Part shown: positions 54,949 to 63,985 of the stretch, piece by piece
Layout of the letters: every line of letters begins with the position of its first letter
How positions within the stretch are numbered: the first letter of the stretch is position 1
Assembly (NCBI RefSeq): GCF_001625325.1
Contig: NZ_JRQQ01000008.1
Location: 1-64,000 of the forward strand
DNA from: Croceicoccus estronivorus
Lineage (GTDB): Bacteria > Pseudomonadota > Alphaproteobacteria > Sphingomonadales > Sphingomonadaceae
Direction: 5' to 3'
DNA length: 64,000 bases
Notes under the pieces: model-generated
The model's input: the letters and a program-made list of their open reading frames with translations, nothing else
The model's database searches: none
Told to the model about the DNA's origin: nothing
Translations under genes and position numbers: made by a program

Positions 54949-56259
54949 TCAACCGAAAACGCGGTCGAATACCCGGTCCACCTGCTTGAAGTGGTAATCG
55001 AGGTTGAATTTGTCTTCCAGTTCTTCGGTCGAGAGTGCGGCGGTCACTTCAGGATCCTGCTTGAGCAGATCGAGAAGCGAGAGCTGACCATCCGATTCCC
55101 AGACCTTCATCGCGTTACGCTGGACCAGTCGATAGGCGTTGTCGCGCGTGATGCCAGCCTGCGTGAGTGCCAGCAGCACGCGTTGCGAATGCACCAGACC
55201 GCCCATCCGATCGAGATTCTTCTGCATCCGCTCTGGATAGATTACCAGTTTGTCGATCACGCCTGTCAGCCTCGCCAGCGCGAAGTCGAGAGTAATCGTC
55301 GCATCCGGCCCGATGAAGCGTTCGACCGACGAATGGGAAATATCCCGTTCATGCCACAAGGCGACATTTTCCATGGCGGGCACGGTTGCGGAACGGACCA
55401 TGCGGGCGAGACCGGTCAGGTTCTCGGTCAGCACGGGGTTGCGCTTGTGCGGCATGGCGCTGGAGCCTTTCTGGCCCGGTGAGAAATACTCTTCCGCTTC
55501 CAGCACTTCGGTGCGCTGCAAGTGGCGCACTTCGACGGCGAGGCGCTCGATCGAACTGGCAATAACGCCAAGCGTCGCAAAGAACATCGCATGACGATCG
55601 CGGGGAATGACCTGGGTCGAGACCGGTTCCGGTGTCAGGCCGAGCTTTTCGGCGACATATTCTTCCACTGAGGGATCGATATTCGCAAACGTGCCGACAG
55701 CGCCGGAAATGGCACAAGTCGCGATTTCCGCCCGAGCGGCAACCAGGCGAGTCTTGCAGCGATCGAACTCGGCATAAGCTTGCGCCAGTTTGAGGCCGAA
55801 GGTGGTCGGTTCCGCATGGATACCATGGCTGCGGCCGATCGTTGGCGTATATTTGTGTTCCTCTGCACGGCGCTTGATTGCGGCAAGCAGGGCATCGAGA
55901 TCTTCAAGCAGAATATCGGATGCGCGGGCGAGCTGCACGGCAAGCGTGGTGTCGAGCACGTCGGAACTGGTCATGCCCTGATGCATGAAGCGGGCTTCCG
56001 GGCCAACTTGCTCGGCCACCCAGTCGAGAAACGCGATCACGTCGTGCTTGAGTATGGCTTCCTTGGCGTCGATCGCAGCGACGTCAATGGCAGGGCCAGT
56101 CGCCCACCAATCCCAAAGCGCCTTTGGCCCACTTTCCGGCACGACCCCCAATTCGCCCAGCTTCTGGGTCGCGTGGGCTTCAATCTCGAACCAGATGCGA
56201 TAGCGCGCTTCGGGCTCCCAGATCGCAGTCATTGCGGGGCGGGCGTAGCGGGGGACCAT
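54949..56259 (-). CDS. purB: Adenylosuccinate lyase
   Basis: Acts twice in purine synthesis: on SAICAR and on adenylosuccinate. The 436 residues match the family. AIWEPEARYRIWFEIEAHAT opens it, MHQGMTSSDVLDTTLAVQL and TIGRSHGIHAEPTTFGLKLA hold active-site His and Ser-region residues, and QKGSSAMPHKRNPVLTENL is the family signature with the catalytic loop. The ATG at 56259 is chosen because MVPRYARPAMTAIW is the conserved start. Confidence 0.96.
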   Translation of the reverse strand: MVPRYARPAMTAIWEPEARYRIWFEIEAHATQKLGELGVVPESGPKALWDWWATGPAIDVAAIDAKEAILKHDVIAFLDWVAEQVGPEARFMHQGMTSSDVLDTTLAVQLARASDILLEDLDALLAAIKRRAEEHKYTPTIGRSHGIHAEPTTFGLKLAQAYAEFDRCKTRLVAARAEIATCAISGAVGTFANIDPSVEEYVAEKLGLTPEPVSTQVIPRDRHAMFFATLGVIASSIERLAVEVRHLQRTEVLEAEEYFSPGQKGSSAMPHKRNPVLTENLTGLARMVRSATVPAMENVALWHERDISHSSVERFIGPDATITLDFALARLTGVIDKLVIYPERMQKNLDRMGGLVHSQRVLLALTQAGITRDNAYRLVQRNAMKVWESDGQLSLLDLLKQDPEVTAALSTEELEDKFNLDYHFKQVDRVFDRVFG

Positions 56260-56353
56260 GTTTCGACTCCTTGGGTATTCGCGCGCAGCCGCTACGGGCC
56301 GCAAACGCGGAAGGCAAGGGGCGGAGTTGTAATTGAGGGCGCGCGCCCTGCTG

Positions 56354-56731
56354 TCAGAGCTGGTTTAGCAGGGGAACGACAGGTGCCATGTCGAAATAGT
56401 CGCGCCAGGCGGTTATCTTGCCACCATTCACTTCGAACACACCCATCACGGGCAAATCTACCCAGCCATCCGGCATCAGGAAGCGGTCGGTACGTTCATT
56501 CATGACCGTATCGAGGCCATTGCTGACCGATTTGTGGACAACCCAATCGACTTCGCTGGCGATTTTGAAGAACGGCTCCAGCATGGCACGTACTCCCGCA
56601 TGGCCGGAAACCGGGTCCATCGGAATATTGTGATAATGGACGTCTTCCGCGAAGCAGGCGAGTACGGCGTCGATATCCTTCCGATTGCAGGCTGCGATCA
56701 TCGCATCGACAACGTGTTCCGGCTTGCTCAC
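56354..56731 (-). CDS. Limonene-1,2-epoxide hydrolase-like / SnoaL-like protein
   Basis: NTF2-fold protein of 125 residues of the LEH family. VVDAMIAACNRKDIDAVLAC is the first helix pair, and YHNIPMDPVSGHAGVRAML follows. The Arg-x-Asp in MNERTDRFLMPDG and the last Asp in AWRDYFDM match the catalytic Arg-99, Asp-101 and Asp-132 of limonene epoxide hydrolase, so it may open epoxides; the substrate is unknown. It stands alone between purB and the NRDE gene. Confidence 0.8.
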   Translation of the reverse strand: MSKPEHVVDAMIAACNRKDIDAVLACFAEDVHYHNIPMDPVSGHAGVRAMLEPFFKIASEVDWVVHKSVSNGLDTVMNERTDRFLMPDGWVDLPVMGVFEVNGGKITAWRDYFDMAPVVPLLNQL

Positions 56732-56895
56732 GATTTCTCTCCACTTTCAAGTAGTTCGGGCGATGTACTTACGTTTTTTGGTTATGGCTAGCCGATCTCG
56801 AAAGTGAAAAAGCGGCCGCGGGCTCAACATATGCGAATCATTCCGAGGGGCTGCCAGAAACGCTGGCTGACAGTGAATGGCGGTCCCCAAATGGC

Positions 56896-57651
56896 TCAGG
56901 GGATGGCCGCCTGAGATATCGGCCAATGAAATGTCAGCGCGCTTTCGCCGTCCGCACTTCCATCCTCTTTGAAGCGTCGTTCGATAATTGTGCCGTGCCC
57001 ATCGCGAGTGATGGCAACAACTGTACTACAGCGGGTTCCGTATATTGGCCGACGGATGAAAACCGGGGCAAAATCGGGATCGGGCCCATTTCCCAATTCA
57101 CCGGGGGCCGGGCCGGGTGTTTCCTTGCGCAAGGCCGCGAGCAGTGGTTCCAGGTTTCGGGCATCATTCGCGAGCCAATCACTTACATCGCCGCAGAGTT
57201 GACGGGTTTTAGGCCAAGGCTGGGAAAAATCGCCATTCGATAGGCCGTGGACACCCGGTGAAAGGGGAATACGCTGTTCCTCGGGATGGTTGGAGAGCAA
57301 CCAGGCGCCGGTCACCTCCGCGAGCAGGAGATTAAAGGGGTTGTAGCGGTTCAGCGATGCGGTTTCTCCGCCGGAAAGAGCGATGGTGACAAGCTCCCCC
57401 CGTGAAGGCCGACCTGGCTGGGGATAGCCGGGTCCGAGTACGCGATAGTTGGTGACGAGGGCGAAGCGCCCAAGATCCGATACGCCCAGCCACGTTCCAC
57501 CGGCGAGCAAATCCCGCCCGGCGATAATTCCGCTGCCGTCATCCCACCGTTCCAGGGGCCCGCTCGGTCGGCTGTGGAACTCGTCGCGATTGCCAAGCGC
57601 TATGAGCAACCAGTCGGGATGGGCATCCCATGCGAACGCGGCGATACACAT
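56896..57651 (-). CDS. NRDE family protein (TANGO2-like)
   Basis: Protein of 251 residues that starts MCIAAFAWDAHPDWLLIALG followed by the name-giving NRDE motif in NRDEFHSRPSGPLERW. The Cys at position 2 becomes the N-terminal residue in this Ntn-hydrolase-like family. GIIAGRDLLAGGTWLGVSDL, LVTNYR and a C-terminal GTRCSTVVAITRDG follow. TANGO2 is implicated in heme or lipid handling in mitochondria; the bacterial role is unknown. It lies 13 bases after radC on the same strand. Confidence 0.85.
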   Translation of the reverse strand: MCIAAFAWDAHPDWLLIALGNRDEFHSRPSGPLERWDDGSGIIAGRDLLAGGTWLGVSDLGRFALVTNYRVLGPGYPQPGRPSRGELVTIALSGGETASLNRYNPFNLLLAEVTGAWLLSNHPEEQRIPLSPGVHGLSNGDFSQPWPKTRQLCGDVSDWLANDARNLEPLLAALRKETPGPAPGELGNGPDPDFAPVFIRRPIYGTRCSTVVAITRDGHGTIIERRFKEDGSADGESALTFHWPISQAAIP

Positions 57652-57664
57652 TCAGACCTCCATT

Positions 57665-58363
57665 TCAGACAAGGCCCTTGGCCCTCAAGGAGACATGACC
57701 TTCACGGCCCACGATGACATGGTCATGCACTGTTACGCCCAGCAGGCGCCCGGCTTCGGCAATATGGTTGGTAATCTGGATGTCGGCGTGGCTGGGTTGT
57801 GGCGATCCGGACGGATGATTGTGAACGATGATCAGCGCAGTCGCTCCGATATCCAATGCCTTGCGAATCACTTCGCGCGGATGGATCGCAGCTTCGTCCA
57901 CGGAACCGTCTCCGACATGATGATCCAGAATCAGTCGGTTTTGGGCATTGAGATAGAGAATGCGCACACGCTCCACAGTCAGATGCGCCATGTCGATGTG
58001 CAGGTAATCGAGCAGTGCTTGCCAGCTTCCCAGAACCGGTTGTTGCTGCACTTCGTTGCGGGCCATCCGGCGGGCTGCGACTGCCACGATCTTGAGCGCT
58101 GCGGCGCTGACTTCGCCCATCCCCTGAACTTGGGACAGGGTGGTCGGATCTGCGTTTAGCACCCCTGCCAGAGAGCCGAATCGCCGCAGCAATGCCTTTG
58201 CAGTGGGTTTCGTATCCCCTCGACTGCGGGCGGCGAACAGGAGGTATTCCAGCACTTCGTAGTCGGCCAGAGCTTCCGCTCCGCCGTTGAGCAAGCGTTG
58301 CCGCAATCTCGCGCGATGCCCTGCGGCATCGGGTGGGCTCGGATTGTCACCGGCCAACTGCAA
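57665..58363 (-). CDS. radC: RadC family JAB-domain protein
   Basis: JAMM-fold protein of 232 residues. An N-terminal helix-hairpin-helix part (LEYLLFAARSRGDTKPTAKAL, QVQGMGEVSAAALKIV) leads to the MPN/JAB domain with IIVHNHPSGSPQPSHADIQI, which holds the zinc-binding His-x-His and Asp near residue 180. It was named for a repair mutant later reassigned, and its true role is unclear. It is divergent from ydbH and followed by the NRDE gene. Confidence 0.92.
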   Translation of the reverse strand: MQLAGDNPSPPDAAGHRARLRQRLLNGGAEALADYEVLEYLLFAARSRGDTKPTAKALLRRFGSLAGVLNADPTTLSQVQGMGEVSAAALKIVAVAARRMARNEVQQQPVLGSWQALLDYLHIDMAHLTVERVRILYLNAQNRLILDHHVGDGSVDEAAIHPREVIRKALDIGATALIIVHNHPSGSPQPSHADIQITNHIAEAGRLLGVTVHDHVIVGREGHVSLRAKGLV

Positions 58364-58464
58364 CTTCCTCCGGTCTTGTGTGTTGATGTTTCACGCGGTT
58401 CAGCTTGAAGCAATTGCTGCAATGCATTGCCTTTGCATGGGCTTGCGCGCAAGTGTGGGTGGCG

Positions 58465-61400
58465 ATGGCCGAACTGGAAGATGAAGCAGAACTGGATGCA
58501 GGGGAGGCTGTCCCAGCGCCACGCAAGCGTTTGCGAGGGCGCATTGCGCTGGCCATTGCCGGGGTTCTGCTCGCCGCGTTGGCGTTGGCCTGGTTCACGC
58601 GTGAGGATATTGCCGACAATATTATTGCGAGTCAGCTGGAAAGCATGGGCGTTCCGGCGACTTACGAGATTGAGCAGATCGGGCCGTCGAAACAGGTTTT
58701 GACCCATATCGTCATTGGGGACCCGGAACGGCCGAACCTTACTGTAGAGCGCGCGGAAGTGACGATCTACCAGGGCCTGGGCCTGCCCTACATCGGGCGT
58801 GTGCGAGTGGTCAGGCCGCGGCTGTACGGCACTTACCACGCGGGGAAGCTGAGTTTCGGCGCACTCGATCCGCTCTTGTTCGACGATACGAGCAACGAGC
58901 CGTTTTCGCTGCCGCACTTCAATCTCGACCTTGAGGATGCGCGCGGTCTGGTCGAAACGGATTACGGCCCCATTGGTCTCAAGGCAGAGGGACATGGCGG
59001 GCTGCGCAGTGGATTTTCAGGGATTGTCGCGGCCGTTGCCCCGGAATTGACAGGCGAAGACTGCAAGTCCGCAGACGCCAGCTTTTTTGGGACGATTACA
59101 GTCTCCGATGCCAGACCAAAGGTTTCCGGCCCTGCGCGGCTTGCATCGTTTGCTTGCGGCAAACAGGCCTTGTCACTGCGTGATGCTTCGGTCGGATTGG
59201 AACTGTCCGCCGATGATACGCTGGATAATCTTGATGGCAGTTTCGACTTGCGCGGTGGGACAGGCCGTTACGGGGATTTTGCGCTCAGCGGGCTCAACGG
59301 GACCGGTGCGCTCACTCTGAAAGGGGATGCGTTGACCGCGCGCTACGATGCGGTTGCGCGCGGTGTGGATTCGCCCGCTGCGGCATCCGCCGTAGTCACT
59401 GGCAAGGGGCGCATTCGCGGCAATCTGGCGCAGGCCCGGTATGAATGGGACGCGGACTGGGAAGGAAACGGGGTGCGCCTGTCCAATCGCGTGGACGGGG
59501 CTTTGGGAGACCTTGCCGGGAGCAGCGAAGGGACTTTGCTGGCCCCGCTGCTTGAACGGATCAGGCAGTCTTTGCGACGGGAAGGGAGAGGCAGCCGATT
59601 ACTTGCCCAGACAACCTTGCGCTACACTGACAAGGGGTTGAGTCTCGTTGTGCCCCAGGCATCGCTTCGTGGCGGCAGCGGTGCAACGCTGCTGTCGCTT
59701 TCCCGCATTCAGTATGCACAGGGAATGACAGGTCCCGCGCAACTGTCGGGTAATTTTACCACGGGAGGTGTGGGCCTGCCCCAGATTACCGGTCGCATGG
59801 ATCAGCGGGATGGAGGCAAGACTGTCCTGCGGTTGACCATGCCGGAGTACCGTGCGGGTGGTGGAAGTCTGGCGGTGCCCGAACTGGTGGTTCTGCAGAA
59901 TCGCACTGGCGCCCTGGGTTTTGCCGGGTCAATTCGGGCTGGAGGAGCCTTGCCCGGCGGCCTGGCGGATGGTTTGCTCGTTCCCGTGTCGGGTAACTGG
60001 TCTGATACGCGCGGGCTTTCCCTCTGGCCCAATTGCACGGACGTACGCTTTGACCGGCTGGTGATTGGAGGAGTGCGCATCGAGAAACGCGGGCTGACGA
60101 TATGCCCGCAACGCGGTGGTGCGATTGTGCGCAGTGATGCCAATGGTACGCGTGTTGCCGGCGGAACAACGGGGCTGGATCTGTCCGGTCAGCTTGGGGA
60201 TAGCCCGGTTCGGATTCGCAGTGGGCCTATCGGCTTTGCGGTCCCGGGCACCTTTGCTGCGCGTAATTTCGACGTTACGCTTGGGCCTGCTGGAACAGAG
60301 ACTCATTTCAATCTGGCGAGTCTTGAGGCCCGGATCGGAAATGGCATTGCAGGGCATTTCTCGGACGCTGATTTCAAACTCTATGCCGTGCCGCTGGATC
60401 TGCTGGACGGGGAGGGTGAATGGCGGTTCGAGGGTAGCCGGCTGATCCTGTCGAATGTGAAAATGCAGGTTGAAGACCGGGAAAAACCGGGAAGGTTCGA
60501 ACCGTTGGTTACCGACGGTGCGGAACTGACATTGGTGGACAATAAAGTTGCGGCCGATGCATCGCTCAAAAATCCTCGCAGCGGTCGCGAAGTGGCGCAG
60601 GTGGCTCTGGTCCACGATCTGACCACCGCCTCGGGACATGCGGATCTTGCCGTCGGCAATCTCACTTTTGACAATGAATTGCAGCCGGACATGTTGAGCG
60701 GGCTTGCTCTTGGCGTAATCGCAAATGCCAAAGGTACGGTGACTGGAAAAGGCCGTATCGACTGGGATGAATCCGGTGTGACGAGTTCAGGCCGGTTTAC
60801 AAGTGACGGGCTTGATTTCGCTGCGGCGTTCGGCCCCGTGCAGGGGCTGTCGGGAACGGTGGTGTTTACCGATCTGCTCGGTTTGCAGACTGCTCCGGAT
60901 CAACGATTGAAGATTGCGGCGATCAACCCGGGTATCGAAGTGCGCGATGGTGAATTGAGCTTCGATATGAAGCCCGGCTTTATCCTCGACGTTAATGGGG
61001 CGCACTGGCCTTTCATGGACGGCAAGCTGACACTTGAACCAACGCGGATGAAGCTCGGAGAGGCGGAGACGCGCCATTATACCCTGACCGTTGACGGGCT
61101 GGACGCAGCGGTATTCGTGCAAAGGCTCGAACTTGGCAATATCATGGCGACCGGCCGGTTTGACGGTTCGCTTCCGCTGGTCTTTGACGAGGATGGCGGG
61201 AGAATAGAAGGCGGGCACCTGGTTTCGCGCCCACCCGGCGGAAATGTCGCCTATCTTGGGGAGCTTACGTACAAGGACCTCTCTCCGATGGGCAATTTTG
61301 CATTCGATGCGCTCCGTTCGATCAACTATGGTTCGATGCGTATCGACATGAACGGTTCGCTGGCCGGGGAAATCATTACGCGGGTGAGTTTCGACGGACT

Positions 61401-61626
61401 GAGCCAGGGGACAGGGGCCAACAAGAATTTTCTCACCCGTCAGGTCGCGAAGCTCCCGATCCGCTTCAATCTAAACATACGCGCGCCGTTTTTCTCGCTG
61501 TTTGGCTCATTCAAGTCGCTCTATGATCCGACGCTGGTGGCCGATCCGGCATCGCTGGGTCTGTTGGAAGGGCAGCAGCAAGGGGCAGTGCCCGTTCAGC
61601 GCGTAGTCAGCGAGGGAATGCAATGA
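58465..61626 (+). CDS. ydbH: YdbH-family intermembrane lipid-transport protein (AsmA-like)
   Basis: AsmA-like bridge protein of 1053 residues. A cytoplasmic Ala/Glu-rich tail precedes one membrane helix (RIALAIAGVLLAALALAWF, residues ~26-44). The rest is a very long beta-rich periplasmic groove with many short repeats, ending RFNLNIRAPFFSLFGSFKSL, the conserved YdbH C-terminus. In E. coli YdbH is one of three redundant AsmA-like proteins that move phospholipids to the outer membrane, with YnbE as its outer-membrane partner. Here ynbE and ydbL follow directly. The ATG at 58465 (MAELEDEAEL) is favoured over one at 58405. Confidence 0.88.
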   Translation: MAELEDEAELDAGEAVPAPRKRLRGRIALAIAGVLLAALALAWFTREDIADNIIASQLESMGVPATYEIEQIGPSKQVLTHIVIGDPERPNLTVERAEVTIYQGLGLPYIGRVRVVRPRLYGTYHAGKLSFGALDPLLFDDTSNEPFSLPHFNLDLEDARGLVETDYGPIGLKAEGHGGLRSGFSGIVAAVAPELTGEDCKSADASFFGTITVSDARPKVSGPARLASFACGKQALSLRDASVGLELSADDTLDNLDGSFDLRGGTGRYGDFALSGLNGTGALTLKGDALTARYDAVARGVDSPAAASAVVTGKGRIRGNLAQARYEWDADWEGNGVRLSNRVDGALGDLAGSSEGTLLAPLLERIRQSLRREGRGSRLLAQTTLRYTDKGLSLVVPQASLRGGSGATLLSLSRIQYAQGMTGPAQLSGNFTTGGVGLPQITGRMDQRDGGKTVLRLTMPEYRAGGGSLAVPELVVLQNRTGALGFAGSIRAGGALPGGLADGLLVPVSGNWSDTRGLSLWPNCTDVRFDRLVIGGVRIEKRGLTICPQRGGAIVRSDANGTRVAGGTTGLDLSGQLGDSPVRIRSGPIGFAVPGTFAARNFDVTLGPAGTETHFNLASLEARIGNGIAGHFSDADFKLYAVPLDLLDGEGEWRFEGSRLILSNVKMQVEDREKPGRFEPLVTDGAELTLVDNKVAADASLKNPRSGREVAQVALVHDLTTASGHADLAVGNLTFDNELQPDMLSGLALGVIANAKGTVTGKGRIDWDESGVTSSGRFTSDGLDFAAAFGPVQGLSGTVVFTDLLGLQTAPDQRLKIAAINPGIEVRDGELSFDMKPGFILDVNGAHWPFMDGKLTLEPTRMKLGEAETRHYTLTVDGLDAAVFVQRLELGNIMATGRFDGSLPLVFDEDGGRIEGGHLVSRPPGGNVAYLGELTYKDLSPMGNFAFDALRSINYGSMRIDMNGSLAGEIITRVSFDGLSQGTGANKNFLTRQVAKLPIRFNLNIRAPFFSLFGSFKSLYDPTLVADPASLGLLEGQQQGAVPVQRVVSEGMQ

Positions 61627-61694
61627 AACGGTCGCAATTGACCGAAGGCGGACTGGCTGCAACAACCGTTATCATGCAGGGAAGGCAGCAAGCG

Positions 61695-61895
61695 ATGCGT
61701 AGGTCGTTTCGTGCCACAGTAGGTGGCGCATTGGTACTGATAGGAGGCGCGCTGGCGTGTTCTGGTTGCATTTCGGTGTCCGCACCGGACAAGCCGATCG
61801 TCATCGAGCTGAATATCAATATCAAGCAGGAAGTCGTGTACAAACTGGACAAAGGCGTTCAGGACATGATTCAAGAGAATTCGGAGATTTTCTGA
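61695..61895 (+). CDS. ynbE: YnbE family outer-membrane lipoprotein
   Basis: Small lipoprotein, 66 residues from this start. MRRSFRATVGGALVLIGGAL is a signal, then CSGC supplies the lipid-anchored Cys. The mature part, SVSAPDKPIVIELNINIKQE and YKLDKGVQDMIQENSEIF, matches E. coli YnbE almost end to end and is the part that pairs with the YdbH C-terminus by beta augmentation. An ATG at 61623 overlaps the ydbH stop (ATGA) and would add 24 residues; I prefer 61695 because it gives a normal lipoprotein signal length. Coupling to ydbH is clear either way. Confidence 0.85.
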   Translation: MRRSFRATVGGALVLIGGALACSGCISVSAPDKPIVIELNINIKQEVVYKLDKGVQDMIQENSEIF

Positions 61896-62281
61896 TGTTT
61901 TCCCATGCACTTGCTCGTGCCTTTGGTTTGGGTGCCGTAGCTGCGCTTGCGCTCGCACCGGTTGGCGCCATGGCGGCTCGCGATCCTGCTTATGCAGCTG
62001 CGCGGGCGGCTGGACAGGTTGGGGAGAAACCCGATGGCTATCTCGCCGCACTTGGCGGAGGCTCTTCGGTGTCGGCATTGGTGGATGATCTCAATATCAA
62101 GCGCCGCGCGGCCTATACTTCCGAAGCACGGACCCAATCGGTCACTGTCGATCAAGTCGCTTTTGTCGCCGGCTGTCGCAATATCCTGCGTACGGTTGCT
62201 GGCGAAAAGTATCAGGCGCCTGACGGGACGTGGCAAACCCGCACCAGTGCGGCCCCGATCCGCGATTCTCGTTGTCCCTGA
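61895..62281 (+). CDS. ydbL: YdbL family (DUF1318) periplasmic protein
   Basis: Exported protein of 128 residues. The signal peptide ends VGAMA. The mature part has AARAAGQVGEKPDGYLAALG, DDLNIKRRAAYTSEARTQSV and VDQVAFVAGCRNILRT, the DUF1318 pattern. In E. coli YdbL is a periplasmic partner that limits YnbE multimers on YdbH. The start overlaps the ynbE stop (TGATG), so the three genes form one coupled operon. A strong terminator follows at 62312. Confidence 0.88.
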   Translation: MFSHALARAFGLGAVAALALAPVGAMAARDPAYAAARAAGQVGEKPDGYLAALGGGSSVSALVDDLNIKRRAAYTSEARTQSVTVDQVAFVAGCRNILRTVAGEKYQAPDGTWQTRTSAAPIRDSRCP

Positions 62282-62311
62282 CGGGCGTTAACCGGATTTC
62301 GCTGAAATTGG

Positions 62312-62351
62312 GCCGCCCGGCATTGCAGTGTCAGGGCGGCTTTTCTTTTTT
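62312..62351 (+). terminator. Rho-independent terminator of the ydbH operon
   Basis: GCCGCCC (62312-62318) pairs with GGGCGGC (62334-62340), followed by TTTTCTTTTTT. It separates the ydbH-ynbE-ydbL transcript from the atp genes. Confidence 0.85.
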
Positions 62352-62470
62352 CGCAGGACACATTCGCTTCCGTTCCGGTTGACTCGGGAAATCCCCCTGC
62401 CTAAAGGGGCGGCGCCCTCGGCGGACAGGTCTTTGCCCGTGCTGTGCTGCACGTAAATATGGAGCAAGGC

Positions 62471-62788
62471 ATGAGCGAAGAATCGTCCGGCCGGGAACCT
62501 ATCGGTGAAGATGCGCGGATCGACGCGCTCGAAGAGCGGCTTAAAGCTGCGCGCGAGCGGGAAGATGAGCGTAACCGGCCGCAAGTTAAGGGTGTCGATG
62601 CGAACTATCGTCTCGGCAACCGGGTACTGGCCGAATTACTGGGGGGGATCGGTGGCGGTGCTTTGATCGGTTGGGTGATCGACCGGTTTGCAGGTACTGC
62701 TCCATGGGGTCTGTTGGTGATGATGTTCTTCGGAATTATCGTTGCCTTCAGGAACATTATCCGGATTTCGAACCGGCGTCCTGACTGA
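62471..62788 (+). CDS. AtpZ/AtpI family F0F1 assembly protein
   Basis: Inner-membrane protein of 105 residues. A charged cytosolic N-terminus (EERLKAAREREDERNRPQVK) precedes two hydrophobic helices (LAELLGGIGGGALIGWVIDR and WGLLVMMFFGIIVAFRNII). This is the AtpZ/AtpI shape; such proteins help c-ring assembly or Mg2+ supply for ATP synthase. GGAG lies seven bases before the ATG at 62471. It begins the atp cluster, followed 14 bases on by atpB. Confidence 0.85.
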   Translation: MSEESSGREPIGEDARIDALEERLKAAREREDERNRPQVKGVDANYRLGNRVLAELLGGIGGGALIGWVIDRFAGTAPWGLLVMMFFGIIVAFRNIIRISNRRPD

Positions 62789-62802
62789 TCCCATGGGGGG
62801 GT

Positions 62803-63642
62803 TTGATTGGGGCGCTGTCTGTTCAAGTGGCGCAGGGATTAACGCAAGTGGCAGCCGAGCAGGCCAAAGTCGACCCGATGCACCAGTTCGCGATTGAGCC
62901 GCTTTTCGGCTCCGCGCACTGGGAAATTGCCGGTTACAACATCGCTTTCACCAATTCCGTGCTGTGGATGGTCATCTCGGCCGTTGCGCTGTGGATTTTC
63001 GTGGCGGGCGGTATGAAGCGGGAACTGGTTCCCGGCCGCTGGCAAATGGCGGTTGAAAGCTTCACTGGCTTTATCGATGATTTGCTTGAAGCGAATGTGG
63101 GCAAGGAAGGGAAGAAATACGTTCCGTATATCTTCTCACTGTTCATGTTCATTCTCTTTGCCAACGTATTGGGCCTGGTTCCCTTGCCTCTCGCGATGGC
63201 GGGAATTCATCCCTTCACGACCACCAGTCACTTTACCCTCACCGGCGTGCTGGCAATCATATCCTTTCTGATCGTTCTGGTCGTCGGCTTCTGGAAGCAT
63301 AAGCTTCACTTTTTCTCACTCTTCGTACCGCATGGCACGCCGCTGCCGATGATCCCGATGATTTTCGTCATCGAGTTGGTCAGCTTCCTTGTGCGTCCTT
63401 TCAGCCTCGGTCTGCGTCTCTTCGTTGCCATGATGGCTGGGCACGTTCTGCTTGAAGTGCTGGCGAGCTTCGTCATCGATGCGAGTAACGCGGGTGCGGG
63501 TTATGGCCTGCTGATCGGCATTCCCAGCTTCGTGCTGATGTTGGCGATCTGTGCGCTTGAGCTGCTGGTCGCGGCGATCCAAGCTTATGTGTTCGCGCTG
63601 TTGAGTTCGCTCTACATCAACGACGCAGAGAATCTTCACTAA
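62803..63642 (+). CDS. atpB: F0F1 ATP synthase subunit a
   Basis: Membrane stator subunit of 279 residues that forms the proton half-channels. Five or six hydrophobic helices are present. The essential Arg is in LVRPFSLGLRLFVAMMAGHV near residue 205. LLVAAIQAYVFALLSSLYI is the last helix. The best start by position is a TTG at 62803, right after a G-rich stretch; an ATG at 62793 is out of frame, so a non-ATG start is likely. It follows atpZ by 14 bases. atpE follows after 58 bases. Confidence 0.95.
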   Translation: MIGALSVQVAQGLTQVAAEQAKVDPMHQFAIEPLFGSAHWEIAGYNIAFTNSVLWMVISAVALWIFVAGGMKRELVPGRWQMAVESFTGFIDDLLEANVGKEGKKYVPYIFSLFMFILFANVLGLVPLPLAMAGIHPFTTTSHFTLTGVLAIISFLIVLVVGFWKHKLHFFSLFVPHGTPLPMIPMIFVIELVSFLVRPFSLGLRLFVAMMAGHVLLEVLASFVIDASNAGAGYGLLIGIPSFVLMLAICALELLVAAIQAYVFALLSSLYINDAENLH

Positions 63643-63700
63643 GTTTCATCCACGTTTACGGAAATCGAATTTCCAGGCTTTACGAAAAGGAGTTATTCAA

Positions 63701-63928
63701 ATGGACCAAGAAGCAGCCAAGCTGGTCGGTGCGGGTCTCGCTGCGATTGGCGCCGGTATGGCCGCCATCGGTGTGGGTAACGTGTTCGGCTCGTTCCTCG
63801 AAAGCGCACTGCGCAACCCGGGTGCCGCCGACGGTCAGCAGGGCCGTCTGTTCATCGGCTTCGCCGCGGCAGAACTTCTCGGTCTGCTGTCGTTCGTTGT
63901 CGCGATGATCCTGATCTTCGTCGCCTGA
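63701..63928 (+). CDS. atpE: F0F1 ATP synthase subunit c
   Basis: Proton-carrying subunit of 75 residues that makes the rotor ring. Two helices: LVGAGLAAIGAGMAAIGVGN with the glycine-rich packing motif, then IGFAAAELLGLLSFVVAMIL, where the Glu of AAELLG is the proton carrier. A polar loop RNPGAADGQQGR joins them. AAAAGGAGTTATTCAA precedes the ATG, a strong ribosome site (AAGGAG), fitting the need for many copies. A terminator-like hairpin follows at 63946. Confidence 0.97.
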   Translation: MDQEAAKLVGAGLAAIGAGMAAIGVGNVFGSFLESALRNPGAADGQQGRLFIGFAAAELLGLLSFVVAMILIFVA

Positions 63929-63945
63929 CGAAATCCTGACGACTG

Positions 63946-63985
63946 CTCCGGTCGGGCCTAGCGTTCCGGCCGGGGTTCTATTTTT
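63946..63985 (+). terminator. Terminator-like hairpin after atpE
   Basis: CTCCGGTCGG (63946-63955) pairs with CCGGCCGGGG (63966-63975), all ten pairs possible with two G-U in RNA, followed by TTCTATTTTT. It lies 17 bases after the atpE stop. If the b subunits follow to the right, this would be an intra-operon attenuator. Confidence 0.7.
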
